64,000 nucleotides of DNA. Source: Taibaiella sp. KBW10. Lineage in GTDB: Bacteria; Bacteroidota; Bacteroidia; Chitinophagales; Chitinophagaceae. The stretch spans positions 656,687 through 720,686 of the forward strand of contig NZ_QAJI01000003.1 in NCBI RefSeq assembly GCF_003852495.1. Reading direction: 5' to 3'. The first letter of the stretch is position 1. Each line of letters opens with the position of its first letter. The notes below the pieces were generated by a model, which did not search any database, was not told where the DNA came from, and saw only the letters and a program-made list of their open reading frames with translations. A program made the position numbers and the translations under genes. Below, piece by piece: positions 25,491-34,161 of the stretch.

Positions 25491-26201
25491 ATGAAAAACA
25501 CTATATTCTTATTCCTGCTCATGGCCATAACCGTCAAGGGCTATAGCCAAAAGATAAACATTACTAAAGCCGATTTGCAGAAAACCGTCTATAGTGAGTA
25601 CAATGAGGTCGTACAGGTAACGGGTATGGTATACATTTATTTCGAAATTATCAACCCAACCAAAGACACGCTATATCTGATCGGCCGCGATGTGCCTCAC
25701 CTCACCGCACAAAAACCCTTTATTTTGATACAAACACAAAGCAGCAAAACCAGTAAAGAAGTCTTCATACCCGGCCCGCCCTCTGTATGGGACAATACAC
25801 CTTTGCGTACACAAGACATTGTAAAAGTACCCCCAAATGCAAAAAAGGAAATGTATATATCCCGGGAAATAAACGAAGGTTTGTCGGCTGTAAAGGGCGA
25901 TAAGATTGCGCTGCAAATAAAATACAGGCTGGTTCGGGACAGTACCGCTAAGGCGTCCAACATGAATGCCCTTACGGAAATAGAAAACAGTATTGCTTTA
26001 TTAAAAAAAGACCAATCTGTTTATCAGCAAAACGAATTAATTAAAGGCACAGGTTTATTGGGCGATGTGGATCGGGCAATAGAAAAACTGGGAAACAGAG
26101 AAAACAGCGAGCGCAATAAAATAAAAGCCTTGCAACTAATGGAAAATGCCCCTTTCTACACAAATGAAATCGTGAGTAACAGGGTATATGTAAATGAATA
26201 A
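25491..26201 (+). CDS. Secreted protein of unknown function
   Basis: 236 residues from ATG 25491 (MKNTIFLFLLMAITVKGYSQ, a clear signal peptide). The mature protein has a beta-rich first half (VQVTGMVYIYFEIINPTKDTLYLIG, FIPGPPSVWDNTPLRTQDIVKVPPNAKKEMYIS) and a helical, charged C-terminal half (ALTEIENSIALLKKDQSVYQQ, KLGNRENSERNKIKALQLMENA). No cysteine remains after the signal peptide and no sorting tail is present, so it is probably periplasmic. The family is not recognised. An upstream in-frame TTG at 25443 would add 16 residues before the signal peptide and is unlikely. It is divergent from the DegT gene and has no obvious operon partner. Confidence 0.65.
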   Translation: MKNTIFLFLLMAITVKGYSQKINITKADLQKTVYSEYNEVVQVTGMVYIYFEIINPTKDTLYLIGRDVPHLTAQKPFILIQTQSSKTSKEVFIPGPPSVWDNTPLRTQDIVKVPPNAKKEMYISREINEGLSAVKGDKIALQIKYRLVRDSTAKASNMNALTEIENSIALLKKDQSVYQQNELIKGTGLLGDVDRAIEKLGNRENSERNKIKALQLMENAPFYTNEIVSNRVYVNE

Positions 26202-26309
26202 AGCAGATGCCAATATTGCCTCACTTTAGGACAACAGAAGCCGATCCGGACAAGACGACCATAGCAGCGATGTTTTTACAGAACGGCATTTAAGTAACTT
26301 ATTAATTTC

Positions 26310-26317
26310 TATATTTG
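26310..26317 (+). promoter_or_regulatory. -7 box TATATTTG four bases before the aldehyde dehydrogenase ATG
   Basis: An exact TAnnTTTG match; the ATG is at 26322. The -33 box is weak. A leaderless or nearly leaderless mRNA is implied. Confidence 0.45.
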
Positions 26318-26321
26318 TAGT

Positions 26322-27779
26322 ATGAATTTGAGTATCCCTGCCACAATCCAGAACTATATCGGAGGCAACTTTTACAATCCACATAAAGGACAATATTTAG
26401 ACAACATTAATCCGGCTACCGGCAAGGTATACGGACAGATACCCAATAGTACTCAGGAAGATGTAGATAAGGCCGTAGCTGCGGCAGAACAGGCTTTTGA
26501 ATCATGGGCGAATACAACTGCGGAACATCGCTTTAAGATTTTAAACCGTATCGCCGACCTGATCGAAGAGAATTTAGAAACACTGGCACTGGCAGAAACC
26601 AATGATAATGGCAAACCACTGAGTTTGAGCAAGCGCGTGGACATTCCCCGTGCGGCAGAGAATTTCCGTTTTTTTGCTACCGGTATCATGCATTTCGCTA
26701 CGGAAAGCCATAGCATGGAGAACAAAGCCATCAATTACACCTTACGTAAACCCATCGGTGTAGTCGCTTGTATCTCTCCCTGGAATTTACCTTTATATTT
26801 ATTTACCTGGAAGATAGCTCCAGCCTTGGCTGCAGGCAATTGTGTCATCGCCAAACCCTCTGAAGTAACCCCGATGACGGCCTATCTCTTATGTCATATA
26901 GCCAAAGAAGCGGGTCTGCCGGACGGGGTACTAAACATCCTTCATGGGGATGGATTTAACTGCGGTGCTGCTATGGTAGAGCATCCTAAGGTGAAGGCCG
27001 TTTCCTTTACCGGAAGCACCAGAGCGGGCAAAGATATTGCCGCAAAAGCTGGTGCGGTACTCAAAAAGACTTCATTAGAATTGGGTGGCAAAAATCCGAA
27101 TATCATTTTTGCAGATTGTGACTGGGAGAAGATGATGAAGACAACGATACAATCTTCTTTTGCCAATCAGGGCCAGATCTGTTTGTGTGGCTCCCGTATC
27201 TTAGTGGAAGAAAGTATTTACGAACGCTTCAAAGCGGAATTTGTGGCAGCGGCCGGAAAGTTAACGGTTGGCGACCCTCTGGAAGCCGGATCGAAACAAG
27301 GCGCCGTTGTGAGTAAAGTACATTTTGAAAAAGTGCTGGCCTGCATTGCGTTGGCAAAGGCAGAAGGAGGTACCGTTCTGCTCGGCGGAGCAGCCTTGCA
27401 ACCGGAAGGCCGATGTGCAACGGGTTATTTTATTGCCCCCACCATTATCGAAGGACTGGGTCCCGACTGTAAAACAAATATGGAAGAGATCTTTGGGCCG
27501 GTAGTCACCATCCAGTCGTTCAAAGACGAAGCAGAAGCCTTAGCACTGGCCAATTGCAGTGACTATGGCCTGGCAGCCACCATTTGGACGCAGGACATCA
27601 GCAGGGCACAGCGCATGGCCAATCAGGTGCATAGCGGTATTATATGGGTCAATTGCTGGTTATTGCGCGACCTGAGAACACCTTTCGGAGGCTTTAAGAA
27701 TTCCGGAATGGGCAGGGAAGGCGGCTGGGAAGCACTACGCTTTTTTACAGAACCTAAAAATGTATGTATTGAATATTAA
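26322..27779 (+). CDS. Aldehyde dehydrogenase, 2-aminomuconate semialdehyde type
   Basis: 485 residues, a complete NAD(P)-dependent ALDH. Catalytic Cys287 lies in ANQGQICLCGSRI, the general base Glu253 in LELGGKNPN, and Asn155 in SPWNLP. The coenzyme glycines are in FTGSTRAGK, and the C-terminal GGFKNSGMGREGG motif is present. The ICLCGSRI signature and the WVNCWLLRDLRTPFGG loop are those of the 2-aminomuconic / 2-hydroxymuconic semialdehyde dehydrogenase (ALDH8-like) branch, which oxidises the ring-cleavage product of 3-hydroxyanthranilate or catechol. That would place it in tryptophan (kynurenine) catabolism, but no other pathway gene is adjacent, so the substrate is inferred. The gene is monocistronic, with a bidirectional terminator after it. 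Confidence 0.88.
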   Translation: MNLSIPATIQNYIGGNFYNPHKGQYLDNINPATGKVYGQIPNSTQEDVDKAVAAAEQAFESWANTTAEHRFKILNRIADLIEENLETLALAETNDNGKPLSLSKRVDIPRAAENFRFFATGIMHFATESHSMENKAINYTLRKPIGVVACISPWNLPLYLFTWKIAPALAAGNCVIAKPSEVTPMTAYLLCHIAKEAGLPDGVLNILHGDGFNCGAAMVEHPKVKAVSFTGSTRAGKDIAAKAGAVLKKTSLELGGKNPNIIFADCDWEKMMKTTIQSSFANQGQICLCGSRILVEESIYERFKAEFVAAAGKLTVGDPLEAGSKQGAVVSKVHFEKVLACIALAKAEGGTVLLGGAALQPEGRCATGYFIAPTIIEGLGPDCKTNMEEIFGPVVTIQSFKDEAEALALANCSDYGLAATIWTQDISRAQRMANQVHSGIIWVNCWLLRDLRTPFGGFKNSGMGREGGWEALRFFTEPKNVCIEY

Positions 27780-27780
27780 T

Positions 27781-27820
27781 AATAAGAAAGCCGATGAATA
27801 TGATCATCGGCTTTCTTATT
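27781..27820. terminator. Bidirectional 17-bp hairpin terminator
   Basis: A stem of aataagaaagccgatga with its complement and an ATATGA loop. It is shared by the aldehyde dehydrogenase (+) and the FKBP lipoprotein pair (-). Confidence 0.75.
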
Positions 27821-27834
27821 ACTAATATTTTATT

Positions 27835-28323
27835 TTAATTGTACCTTATCAGTTTTATACTGTACACCAGGATTTTATCTGCAGGTACATAACTTGGTTC
27901 CAGTGTCGTATTATTGCCTTTGCCTAAAGTCGGCGGAAGGTATAATTTCATTTCACCACCCATACCGATCATCGGCAATGCATATCGCCAGCCATAGATG
28001 TATTTAGACAGATCATGATACATGGCGGATGAATTGTTATTCGTCTTCACAAAGTACTCTTCACTATCCGATGGCCTTCCTTCAAAGTTGGCATAAATAT
28101 CGGAACAGATACCCGGATGGTTAGGGCTGCCTGCTTTTACAATTTCATAGTAAAAACCTCTAGGGTCAAATACCGCATTGGGATTAACCGATTCTACATA
28201 AGCTTTTAAAGCAACGATTTCATCATCAGATGGTTTTGCCGTCACTGCCTCACAAACATCTTTCTTAAAACAAGAGGCCAACAATGTTGTGGCCAATAGG
28301 GCAACCAATATTCTTTTGAACAT
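27835..28323 (-). CDS. FKBP-like lipoprotein, degenerate second copy
   Basis: 162 residues from ATG 28323. The lipoprotein signal is MFKRILVALLATTLLASCFKK (lipobox LLASC, Cys18). The body aligns with the gene just upstream: DPRGFYYEIVKAG, YGWRYALPMIGMGGEMKLYLPPTLG and ILVYSIKL, so it is an FKBP fold. However, the FKBP core GTVFDS is replaced by SEEYFVKTN, and the YG-x10-IP-x-G active-site edge is altered, so isomerase activity is doubtful. It starts one base after the stop of the upstream copy and is translationally linked to it. An upstream in-frame start would overlap the first gene and would precede the signal peptide. Confidence 0.8.
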   Translation of the reverse strand: MFKRILVALLATTLLASCFKKDVCEAVTAKPSDDEIVALKAYVESVNPNAVFDPRGFYYEIVKAGSPNHPGICSDIYANFEGRPSDSEEYFVKTNNNSSAMYHDLSKYIYGWRYALPMIGMGGEMKLYLPPTLGKGNNTTLEPSYVPADKILVYSIKLIRYN

Positions 28324-28324
28324 A

Positions 28325-28807
28325 TTAATCTTTTGTAATGACATTTAATTTTATTTTAAAAATCAGGATAGAGCCCCCGGGAATAGACCCGTTGTCAGAA
28401 TCGCCATAAGCTAATGCCGGCGGTAAATACAGGGTAAGTTCTCCCCCTGCCCCTATCTTGGGTAGCGCCATTCTCCAACCCGGAATCAGGTTCTCTAAAG
28501 CAAAACTCTTATTGGTATTTGAATCAAAAACCGTTCCGTTTGTCAGCTTACCCGAGTAATCAATACTTATCGTAGCACATTGCGATGGCTTTTTAGCATC
28601 GCCTGAACTGTGAATTGTGTAATAAAACCCTCTGCTGTCAAACTCGGCAGTAATATTATTGTTTGTAATATAATTTGCCAAAGCGGTCGCATCTCTTTGC
28701 GGCACGGTTACCGTTGATTCCACACAAGTGGTCGTGGTCGTCTTATCTTTACAGGCACCTGCTGCTAATACAGACAGGGTCAAAATGGTATATAATGCTT
28801 TTTTCAT
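28325..28807 (-). CDS. FKBP-type peptidyl-prolyl isomerase lipoprotein
   Basis: 160 residues. The lipoprotein signal [21 protein letters not shown] (lipobox AAGAC) anchors it in a membrane facing the periplasm. The FKBP domain covers about 50-158: [80 protein letters not shown]. Key FKBP residues (Phe-Asp of VFD, the Trp of PGW, Tyr of AYGD, Ile-Pro-Gly) are present. It catalyses proline cis-trans isomerisation of envelope proteins. It is first of a tandem pair; the second copy has lost parts of the active site. Confidence 0.85.
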   Translation of the reverse strand: MKKALYTILTLSVLAAGACKDKTTTTTCVESTVTVPQRDATALANYITNNNITAEFDSRGFYYTIHSSGDAKKPSQCATISIDYSGKLTNGTVFDSNTNKSFALENLIPGWRMALPKIGAGGELTLYLPPALAYGDSDNGSIPGGSILIFKIKLNVITKD

Positions 28808-28929
28808 TGCTTTCGATCAAAAAATATGTGCAAACTTACGTTATTTAAGGCAAATGGCCTTGCTAAGGCTTGCATACATAACTTTATTTGTTATCATTTT
28901 ATTATGATGAAACAGGGTTCTTTTTTTAG

Positions 28930-28937
28930 TAAATTTG
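28930..28937 (+). promoter_or_regulatory. -7 box TAAATTTG of lptB
   Basis: An exact TAnnTTTG match, 20 bases before the ATG at 28958. It supports this ATG over upstream in-frame starts. Confidence 0.4.
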
Positions 28938-28957
28938 CGAAAACACATCCGGCATAC

Positions 28958-29719
28958 ATGAAAGATCAGGCACTACAGAAAATCCACACTACTGAATTGG
29001 TCAAGAAGTACGGCAAACGTACTGTAGTGAACCATGTCTCTATTGAGGTACAGCAAGGGGAGATTGTAGGTTTGCTCGGACCAAATGGCGCCGGGAAGAC
29101 CACCTCATTTTATATGACGGTAGGCCTCGTCAAACCGGATGAAGGCCAGGTATTCCTGAATGATATGGACATTACCAAATTGCCCATGTACAAACGCGCG
29201 CAACTAGGTATTGGCTACCTGCCTCAAGAGGCTTCTATTTTTAGAAAATTATCGGTAGAGGATAATATTGCCGCGGTATTAGAAATGACCAAATTGTCCC
29301 GCCAGGAACAAAAAGATAAAAAAGAAAATTTACTGGAAGAGTTCAGGCTGACCCATGTACGTAAAAGTATGGGTGATGTGCTGAGTGGCGGGGAGCGCAG
29401 GCGTACGGAAATTGCCCGTGCCCTAGCGGTAGATCCTAAATTTATTTTGCTGGATGAGCCCTTTGCCGGTATCGATCCTATTGCGGTAGAAGATATACAG
29501 GCGATTGTGGCCAAGCTAAAATTCAAAAACATCGGGATCCTTATTACTGACCATAATGTAAACGAAACCCTGTCTATAACAGACAGGGCATATCTTATGT
29601 TTGAAGGAAGGTTATTAAAATCGGGTACGGCAGAAGATCTTGCTGCCGATGAGGAAGTGCGTAGGGTTTATCTGGGTAAGCACTTTGAGCTACGTCGTAA
29701 AACCTACGATATCCAATAA
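28958..29719 (+). CDS. lptB: LPS export ABC transporter ATPase LptB
   Basis: 253 residues from ATG 28958, the usual LptB length; longer in-frame starts give a tail unlike the family and overlap the -7 box. Walker A is GPNGAGKT (41-48), with a Q-loop in [13 protein letters not shown] (a signature of LptB). The ABC signature is [15 protein letters not shown], Walker B is [16 protein letters not shown], and the switch His is in ITDHNV. LptB powers extraction of lipopolysaccharide from the inner membrane together with LptF/G/C, which are not in this window. Its stop codon directly abuts the stop of the converging OmpA-family gene. Confidence 0.95.
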   Translation: MKDQALQKIHTTELVKKYGKRTVVNHVSIEVQQGEIVGLLGPNGAGKTTSFYMTVGLVKPDEGQVFLNDMDITKLPMYKRAQLGIGYLPQEASIFRKLSVEDNIAAVLEMTKLSRQEQKDKKENLLEEFRLTHVRKSMGDVLSGGERRRTEIARALAVDPKFILLDEPFAGIDPIAVEDIQAIVAKLKFKNIGILITDHNVNETLSITDRAYLMFEGRLLKSGTAEDLAADEEVRRVYLGKHFELRRKTYDIQ

Positions 29720-30271
29720 TTATTTTTGTGCTTTCTGGTCCTGATAGTTATACAGGATTACAAATTCAACTCTACGGTTTTGCTGACGTCCTTCAAAGGT
29801 TTCGTTGGTCGCAATAGGATTTTTAGGTCCGAAGCCCCAGGTATATACTCTTTTATTCTTCACTTCATTTTGCAATAAAGCTGCTTTGGCACTTTCCGCT
29901 CTATCCCAGGATAGTTTCTCATTCATTTGCAGGCTGCCGGAAATATCGGTGTAACCTGTAACCAGTACACTGGTTTTAGGATAACGATTTAATACGACCG
30001 CTATTTTAGCTAAAGAAGGTAAATAGCTATCATTAACAATGGCAGAATTCACTTCAAACATGAGGGCCTCCGGTAGTACGATCTTTACTTTATCATCTTC
30101 ATAGGTTACTTTCGCCTCCGGTAAAGATTTGGATAAAGACTCATATGCTGCTTTCATATCACTGCGTTGTTTCGCAGTAGTGGTCTTCTTTTTAGCTTTA
30201 CAGGAAGTAGTGGTAGCGCTTACTGCAAACAGGGTGCTTAAAGCAAGCAACAGGAACAAATATTTTTTCAT
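29720..30271 (-). CDS. OmpA-family peptidoglycan-binding protein
   Basis: 183 residues from ATG 30271. The N-terminus MKKYLFLLLALSTLFAVSATTTSC is a signal peptide with a lipoprotein-like Cys24. A Lys/Thr-rich linker and a coiled segment follow, then an OmpA C-terminal domain (about 70-175): TSVLVTGYTDISGSLQMNEKLSWDRAESAKAALL ... RVYTWGFGPKNPIATNET-EGRQQNRRVEFVI. The Asp and Arg that bind diaminopimelate (TD, NRRVE) are present. It probably tethers the outer membrane to the cell wall. The -7 box TATCTTTG at 30293-30300 lies about 22 bases upstream of this ATG and rules out a longer N-terminus. There is no spacer between its stop and that of lptB. Confidence 0.88.
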   Translation of the reverse strand: MKKYLFLLLALSTLFAVSATTTSCKAKKKTTTAKQRSDMKAAYESLSKSLPEAKVTYEDDKVKIVLPEALMFEVNSAIVNDSYLPSLAKIAVVLNRYPKTSVLVTGYTDISGSLQMNEKLSWDRAESAKAALLQNEVKNKRVYTWGFGPKNPIATNETFEGRQQNRRVEFVILYNYQDQKAQK

Positions 30272-30292
30272 ATTATGAATATTAATGCGGAG

Positions 30293-30300
30293 CAAAGATA
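30293..30300 (-). promoter_or_regulatory. -7 box TATCTTTG of the OmpA-family gene
   Basis: An exact TAnnTTTG match on the minus strand, placing the RNA start near 30287, between the gdhA terminator and ATG 30271. Confidence 0.4.
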
Positions 30301-30318
30301 ATGAAAACAATATATAAA

Positions 30319-30355
30319 AAAGTGTTGCGCGCCGCATGGCGGCGCGCAACACTTT
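30319..30355 (-). terminator. Strong GC-rich terminator of gdhA
   Basis: A 17-bp perfect stem (aaagtgttgcgcgccgc with its complement), a 3-base loop, then a T-run on the minus strand, 20 bases after the gdhA stop. Confidence 0.85.
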
Positions 30356-30375
30356 GATTTTAAATAAAATATAAC

Positions 30376-31797
30376 TTAAGGGAAGATACCTAACTCTTCA
30401 TAAGCAACCCCAACTTTGTTGATGGCACAAATAAAGGCTGCTGTACGCATATCTTCTACTCCTTGATTCATTTTTAAGGCTTCACGAATCTCATGATAAG
30501 AACCGATCATAGTGTCTTCCAAACCAGAATATACCAAATCAACTTCATCAGGACCACGTAAAATCATTTTACGCTCTACCGTACCAAAAGATTTTCCGGT
30601 AAGGCTTTCTACACCTCTTACGATTTCAGCATTCATGTTTTCGCTGAAGCGCTTTTCCAAACGGCCATAGCGTACATGGCTCAGGTTTTTCAACCACTCA
30701 AAGTAAGAAACCGTAACACCGCCTGCATTCAGGTACATATCAGGTACTACTAAAACACCTTTTTTATTCAGGATATCATCTGCTTCCGGCGTTAATGGGC
30801 CATTCGCTGCTTCTCCGATGATTTTTGCTTGTATTTTACCCGCATTACCTGCATGGATTACAGATTCTAAAGCCGCAGGAATTAAGATATCACATGGCTT
30901 CTCTAATGTCTCTGCACTATTGGCAATGTTTTGCGCGCCGGAAAAATTCAGGATAGAACCGGTATCTTTACGATGTGCAATTACGGATTCCAGGTCTAAA
31001 CCATTCTCGTTATAAATACCACCTTCGTATTCGGCTAAACCTACAATCACACAACCGGCTTCCTGAAAGAATTTAGCAGCATGGTATCCTACATTACCTA
31101 ATCCTTGTACGATAACTCTTTTGCCATCCAAACCAGCAGTCAAGCCAATGGCTTGCATATCTTCAGCTACATTACACAGCTCACGGATACCATAAAATAC
31201 ACCCAATCCTGTAGCTTCGGTACGACCACGTACACCACCTTGTGCAATTGGCTTACCGGTCACACAAGCTTGTGCATTTAATTCACCCGGATATAAAGAA
31301 GCATAAGTATCTACGATCCAGCTCATCTCGCGGGAACCTGTTCCATAATCAGGAGCCGGTACATCAATACCAGGTCCGATAAAGTTTTTCTTTGCTAATT
31401 CTGAGGTATAACGACGTGTGATTTTCTCTAATTCGAAGGGCGTATATTTCTTAGGATCAATTTTGATCCCGCCTTTACCACCACCAAAAGGTACGTTTAC
31501 CATCGCACATTTGTATGTCATTAAGGAAGCTAAGGCCATTACCTCATCCTGATTAACATCCATACTATAGCGGATACCTCCTTTACAAGGTAATTTGTGA
31601 TGCGAGTGTTGTACACGATAAGCCTCGATAACCTCGATCTCATTGCCGATCTTTACGGGAAATTTAATTTGTAATATTGAATTACAAGCCTTGATTTGCT
31701 CTAAAATACCTTTCTCGAAACGAGTAAATTTAGCTGCCTTATCAAAATTACGCTCTACCCCTTGAAAGAAGCTGTATTCGCTGTGTGATGTTGACAT
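30376..31797 (-). CDS. gdhA: Glutamate dehydrogenase (Glu/Leu/Phe/Val dehydrogenase family)
   Basis: 473 residues. The substrate-binding region is [40 protein letters not shown], in parts KGGIRYS, Lys96 in TYKCAMV and catalytic Lys108 in [23 protein letters not shown] precedes the Rossmann domain, whose nucleotide loop is [17 protein letters not shown]. The C-terminal region has [20 protein letters not shown]. The enzyme interconverts glutamate and 2-oxoglutarate plus ammonia. The length and motif set fit the GDH clade rather than leucine or phenylalanine dehydrogenases (about 350-370 residues); coenzyme preference is not decided. It is transcribed alone with a strong terminator. Confidence 0.92.
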   Translation of the reverse strand: MSTSHSEYSFFQGVERNFDKAAKFTRFEKGILEQIKACNSILQIKFPVKIGNEIEVIEAYRVQHSHHKLPCKGGIRYSMDVNQDEVMALASLMTYKCAMVNVPFGGGKGGIKIDPKKYTPFELEKITRRYTSELAKKNFIGPGIDVPAPDYGTGSREMSWIVDTYASLYPGELNAQACVTGKPIAQGGVRGRTEATGLGVFYGIRELCNVAEDMQAIGLTAGLDGKRVIVQGLGNVGYHAAKFFQEAGCVIVGLAEYEGGIYNENGLDLESVIAHRKDTGSILNFSGAQNIANSAETLEKPCDILIPAALESVIHAGNAGKIQAKIIGEAANGPLTPEADDILNKKGVLVVPDMYLNAGGVTVSYFEWLKNLSHVRYGRLEKRFSENMNAEIVRGVESLTGKSFGTVERKMILRGPDEVDLVYSGLEDTMIGSYHEIREALKMNQGVEDMRTAAFICAINKVGVAYEELGIFP

Positions 31798-31825
31798 ACT
31801 TGTTTAATTGGTTTTTGGTTAAAAA

Positions 31826-32062
31826 TTATTTTTGATTTTGTTCTATCTTTTTTATTTTCTTTTCGATAGTAAACAAATATAGAATTATTCCTAAGAAAAT
31901 GGTAAAAATTACCGTAACAACTACATATATTTTTCCGTCCGATCTTAATTTATCGGCCATCGCTACGGCGTTGCTGTCCTGTGCCATTGCCGATAAGGGG
32001 AAAATAAGGGCAGAAAGGCATACTAAAAGCTTGGTAAAGTAAGATGTGAAGTGCTTAAGCAT
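31826..32062 (-). CDS. CcmD-like small membrane protein
   Basis: 78 residues. A signal-like N-terminus (LVCLSALIFPLSAMAQ) is followed by one membrane helix (YVVVTVIFTIFLGIILYLFTI) and a basic tail (EKKIKKIEQNQK). This is the arrangement of the 'CcmD family' proteins that sit beside CcmC in Bacteroidota and help release holo-CcmE during cytochrome c maturation. It begins 26 bases after the ccmC-like gene on the same strand. Sequence conservation in this family is low, so the call rests on topology and neighbourhood. Confidence 0.7.
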   Translation of the reverse strand: MLKHFTSYFTKLLVCLSALIFPLSAMAQDSNAVAMADKLRSDGKIYVVVTVIFTIFLGIILYLFTIEKKIKKIEQNQK

Positions 32063-32088
32063 TGTACTAAAATTTGTATGATAATTTT

Positions 32089-32778
32089 TTATTTTTTGAA
32101 TACATCCATTTCGACATTATGTGTAGAAAGCAAATGCTTTCGGGCCACTAACTGAAACCTGATGGCCAGCGTTGCAATCCAGATACCTAATAAGAACCAT
32201 CCTATGACGGCAGTATAAAATACGGGACGCATTTCTGCAGCCAGGTCTCCAAAACCGGGATTACCCCCGTTTCCGGGATGTAAAGAAGCAGTGAGTCGTG
32301 GTAAGATCATGATGAGCGGAATCATAATGAAATAAGCGAATACATTATATACCGCAGATATTTTTGCCTTTTTATCATAATCGGGCACAGAACCCCTAAG
32401 CGCTAGGTAAGCAAAATAAATGAGCAGGCTCAAGGCTGAGGCCAATTGTTTCGGATCATTACTCCAAAATTCCCCCCAGGTAAAACGGGCCCATTCCATA
32501 CCGGTCACCATACCTAAAGAGCCGAACAATACACCCACTTTCGCAAATTGCTCTGAATAAATATCGAATTTCAGGTCCTGCGTCTTCAGGAAACGGATGG
32601 CATAAACCAGGCTTACCGTAAATAACAACATCATCCCAAACCACATCGGTACATGAAAATAGAGGTTTCGGATGGTTTCGTTAAGAATGTTGAGTGCGGG
32701 AACGGGCATTAACAGCCCTACAATAATGGTTACTGACAGCAGTAGGATACAAAGGATTTTCCACCAGACTTTTCGCAT
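32089..32778 (-). CDS. ccmC: CcmC/CcsA-type heme export protein for cytochrome c biogenesis
   Basis: 229 residues with about six membrane helices. The heme-handling tryptophan-rich segment is WARFTWGEFWSNDPKQ (Trp101-Asp108), the variant WWD motif. Two candidate heme-ligand histidines flank it: His42 (LYFHVPMW) and His167 (TASLHPGNGG). CcmC moves heme to CcmE on the periplasmic side. The Bacteroidota proteins are intermediate between CcmC and CcsA, so either name is used. The CcmD-like gene follows in the same operon; CcmA, B, E and F genes are not in the window. A TACCTTTG -7 box at 32821-32828 lies upstream. Confidence 0.88.
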   Translation of the reverse strand: MRKVWWKILCILLLSVTIIVGLLMPVPALNILNETIRNLYFHVPMWFGMMLLFTVSLVYAIRFLKTQDLKFDIYSEQFAKVGVLFGSLGMVTGMEWARFTWGEFWSNDPKQLASALSLLIYFAYLALRGSVPDYDKKAKISAVYNVFAYFIMIPLIMILPRLTASLHPGNGGNPGFGDLAAEMRPVFYTAVIGWFLLGIWIATLAIRFQLVARKHLLSTHNVEMDVFKK

Positions 32779-32820
32779 ACTATAAATAGCCTTAGCTATA
32801 TTAATTTATTATTAATCCGA

Positions 32821-32828
32821 CAAAGGTA
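32821..32828 (-). promoter_or_regulatory. -7 box TACCTTTG of the ccmC-ccmD operon
   Basis: An exact TAnnTTTG match on the minus strand, 42 bases before the ATG at 32778. The -33 box is poorly spaced. Confidence 0.35.
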
Positions 32829-32911
32829 ATAAGATTTATGCCATTTTAGTCGCCAAAAATCGTTAATTCTTTTTTGTGACTTTCAGATGATAATCTAAGG
32901 AGCCGTCTCAT

Positions 32912-32943
32912 TTTGCGGATAGGCCATTCTGCCCCTATATTTG
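32912..32943 (+). promoter_or_regulatory. Promoter TTTG-N20-TATATTTG four bases before the FMN reductase ATG
   Basis: Both boxes match the Bacteroidota consensus exactly, with 20-base spacing. The ATG follows after only CAGT, so the mRNA would have essentially no 5' leader. Confidence 0.65.
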
Positions 32944-32947
32944 CAGT

Positions 32948-33448
32948 ATGATTACGATTATAGCCGGTACCAACAGACCCAACAGCAATACCCTTAAAGT
33001 AGCCACGCACTATTATAACCTGCTGAAGGAAAGCGCTGAAGAAGTACACCTGTTTTCGCTTCAAGAAGTTGCGGTACACTATAGAAGTGATGATTTTATA
33101 GCTATTGAACGCGACTGGCTTATCCCCTCCGATAAGTTCATCTTTGTGTTGCCTGAGTATAATGGCAGCTTTCCCGGTATTTTAAAAACGATGATGGACA
33201 ATTCTGACATCAAAAAATGCTGGTGGCATAAAAAAGCCTTATTGGTAGGCCTGGCAGACGGCCGTGGCGGTAATGCCAGGGGCTTGGACCACCTGTCTAA
33301 TATCCTGCATTATTTAAAAATGCATGTGCACTACAATAAACTGCCCATCTCAAAAATTAATGAGGAATTACTGGAAGATGGCAGCTTTAAACATGAAGCC
33401 ACCCAAATAAGCATACAACAACAAGTACAGTCTTTTCTGGATTTCTAA
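32948..33448 (+). CDS. NAD(P)H-dependent FMN reductase (flavodoxin-like fold)
   Basis: 166 residues. The FMN phosphate loop is GTNRPNSNTLKVA (8-20), and the second flavin contact is LPEYNGSFPGILKTMMDN (about 74-91). The third is LVGLADGRGGNARGLDHL. These three elements define the NADPH-dependent FMN/azo-reductase family, homodimers that reduce free FMN, quinones or azo compounds; the physiological substrate is not predictable. The gene is divergent from ccmC and converges with the lipocalin-like gene 11 bases later without a hairpin terminator. Confidence 0.88.
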   Translation: MITIIAGTNRPNSNTLKVATHYYNLLKESAEEVHLFSLQEVAVHYRSDDFIAIERDWLIPSDKFIFVLPEYNGSFPGILKTMMDNSDIKKCWWHKKALLVGLADGRGGNARGLDHLSNILHYLKMHVHYNKLPISKINEELLEDGSFKHEATQISIQQQVQSFLDF

Positions 33449-33459
33449 TAAATAAGGCT

Positions 33460-33924
33460 TTATACAATTGTAATATTTTTCAACCCGGCAATCCCCATAG
33501 CCGCTAACCGGGCTTGAATGCCTTTATGTATCGTATCTGATAAGTGCTCTTTACGTGAGATTACATCATAACCCTTTGGGGTAAACAAGGTCTTCTCAAA
33601 ATAAATCAGGGCCCAGTCTTCTGCCATATACCGGATCTCCCAGCGGGAGCTTAACAAAAAGAGTATCCCCTTTCCACGCCACTCAAACCGGGTATTGGCC
33701 TTGTTTAAAGCAGTGTCAAAACCCTTAATATACCTTACTTTGTCCGATTTGAGATAAGAAACGGTGTCCTTAAGACCGGGTACTCCCTTACGTAGCGCTA
33801 ACTCATAAGTAAAGGCAGGATGCTTTTTGTCTCCTTTGAGCCACATGGGAAAATTACTATACTGTATACACCATTTTCCTGCAATATCTTCTAACGGAAG
33901 GGAAAGCTGCTGTTCTTTTTCCAT
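33460..33924 (-). CDS. Lipocalin-like protein
   Basis: 154 residues from ATG 33924 (MEKEQQLSLPLEDIAGKWCIQYSNFPMWLKGDKK). The GKW near the N-terminus, successive short beta strands (VRYIKGFDTALNK, NTRFEWRGKG, RWEIRYMAEDWALIYFEKTLFTPKGYDVISR) and a C-terminal helix (IHKGIQARLAAMGI) match the lipocalin layout (Blc-like GxW ... YxWALVxG ... LWILSR). No signal peptide is present with this start, so it would be cytoplasmic, unlike lipoprotein Blc. A longer in-frame opening up to 34149 exists but encodes an implausible Arg/His/Ser-rich extension. The ligand is unknown. Confidence 0.65.
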   Translation of the reverse strand: MEKEQQLSLPLEDIAGKWCIQYSNFPMWLKGDKKHPAFTYELALRKGVPGLKDTVSYLKSDKVRYIKGFDTALNKANTRFEWRGKGILFLLSSRWEIRYMAEDWALIYFEKTLFTPKGYDVISRKEHLSDTIHKGIQARLAAMGIAGLKNITIV

Positions 33925-34161
33925 AAAATAGGGTTTAACGAAGTTTGATATAACCGACCTGCTACACAATGATGCCGAGCGGATAGTAGCCATGAAATGC
34001 TTTACAGAACTGTGTTCTTCGACGAAATGATGTTTTTGCACGACAAACGTTAATCGACAATATGCCGCTCTTTGCCGAAAAGCCTTATGCTGCGGTGCCA
34101 ATCGATTGTACGTTTGTATCAACAAAGCAACAACATTCATCACAAACAAAAATGTAAAATT

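Noticed and set aside
26207-26293. 28-codon open frame upstream of the aldehyde dehydrogenase
   Set aside because: Too short, no family resemblance, and it overlaps the promoter region; could be chance.
33925-34149. Longer N-terminus of the lipocalin-like protein
   Set aside because: The extension is rich in Arg, His and Ser without structure, overlaps the start of the divergent small gene, and the family core begins at MEKEQQ.
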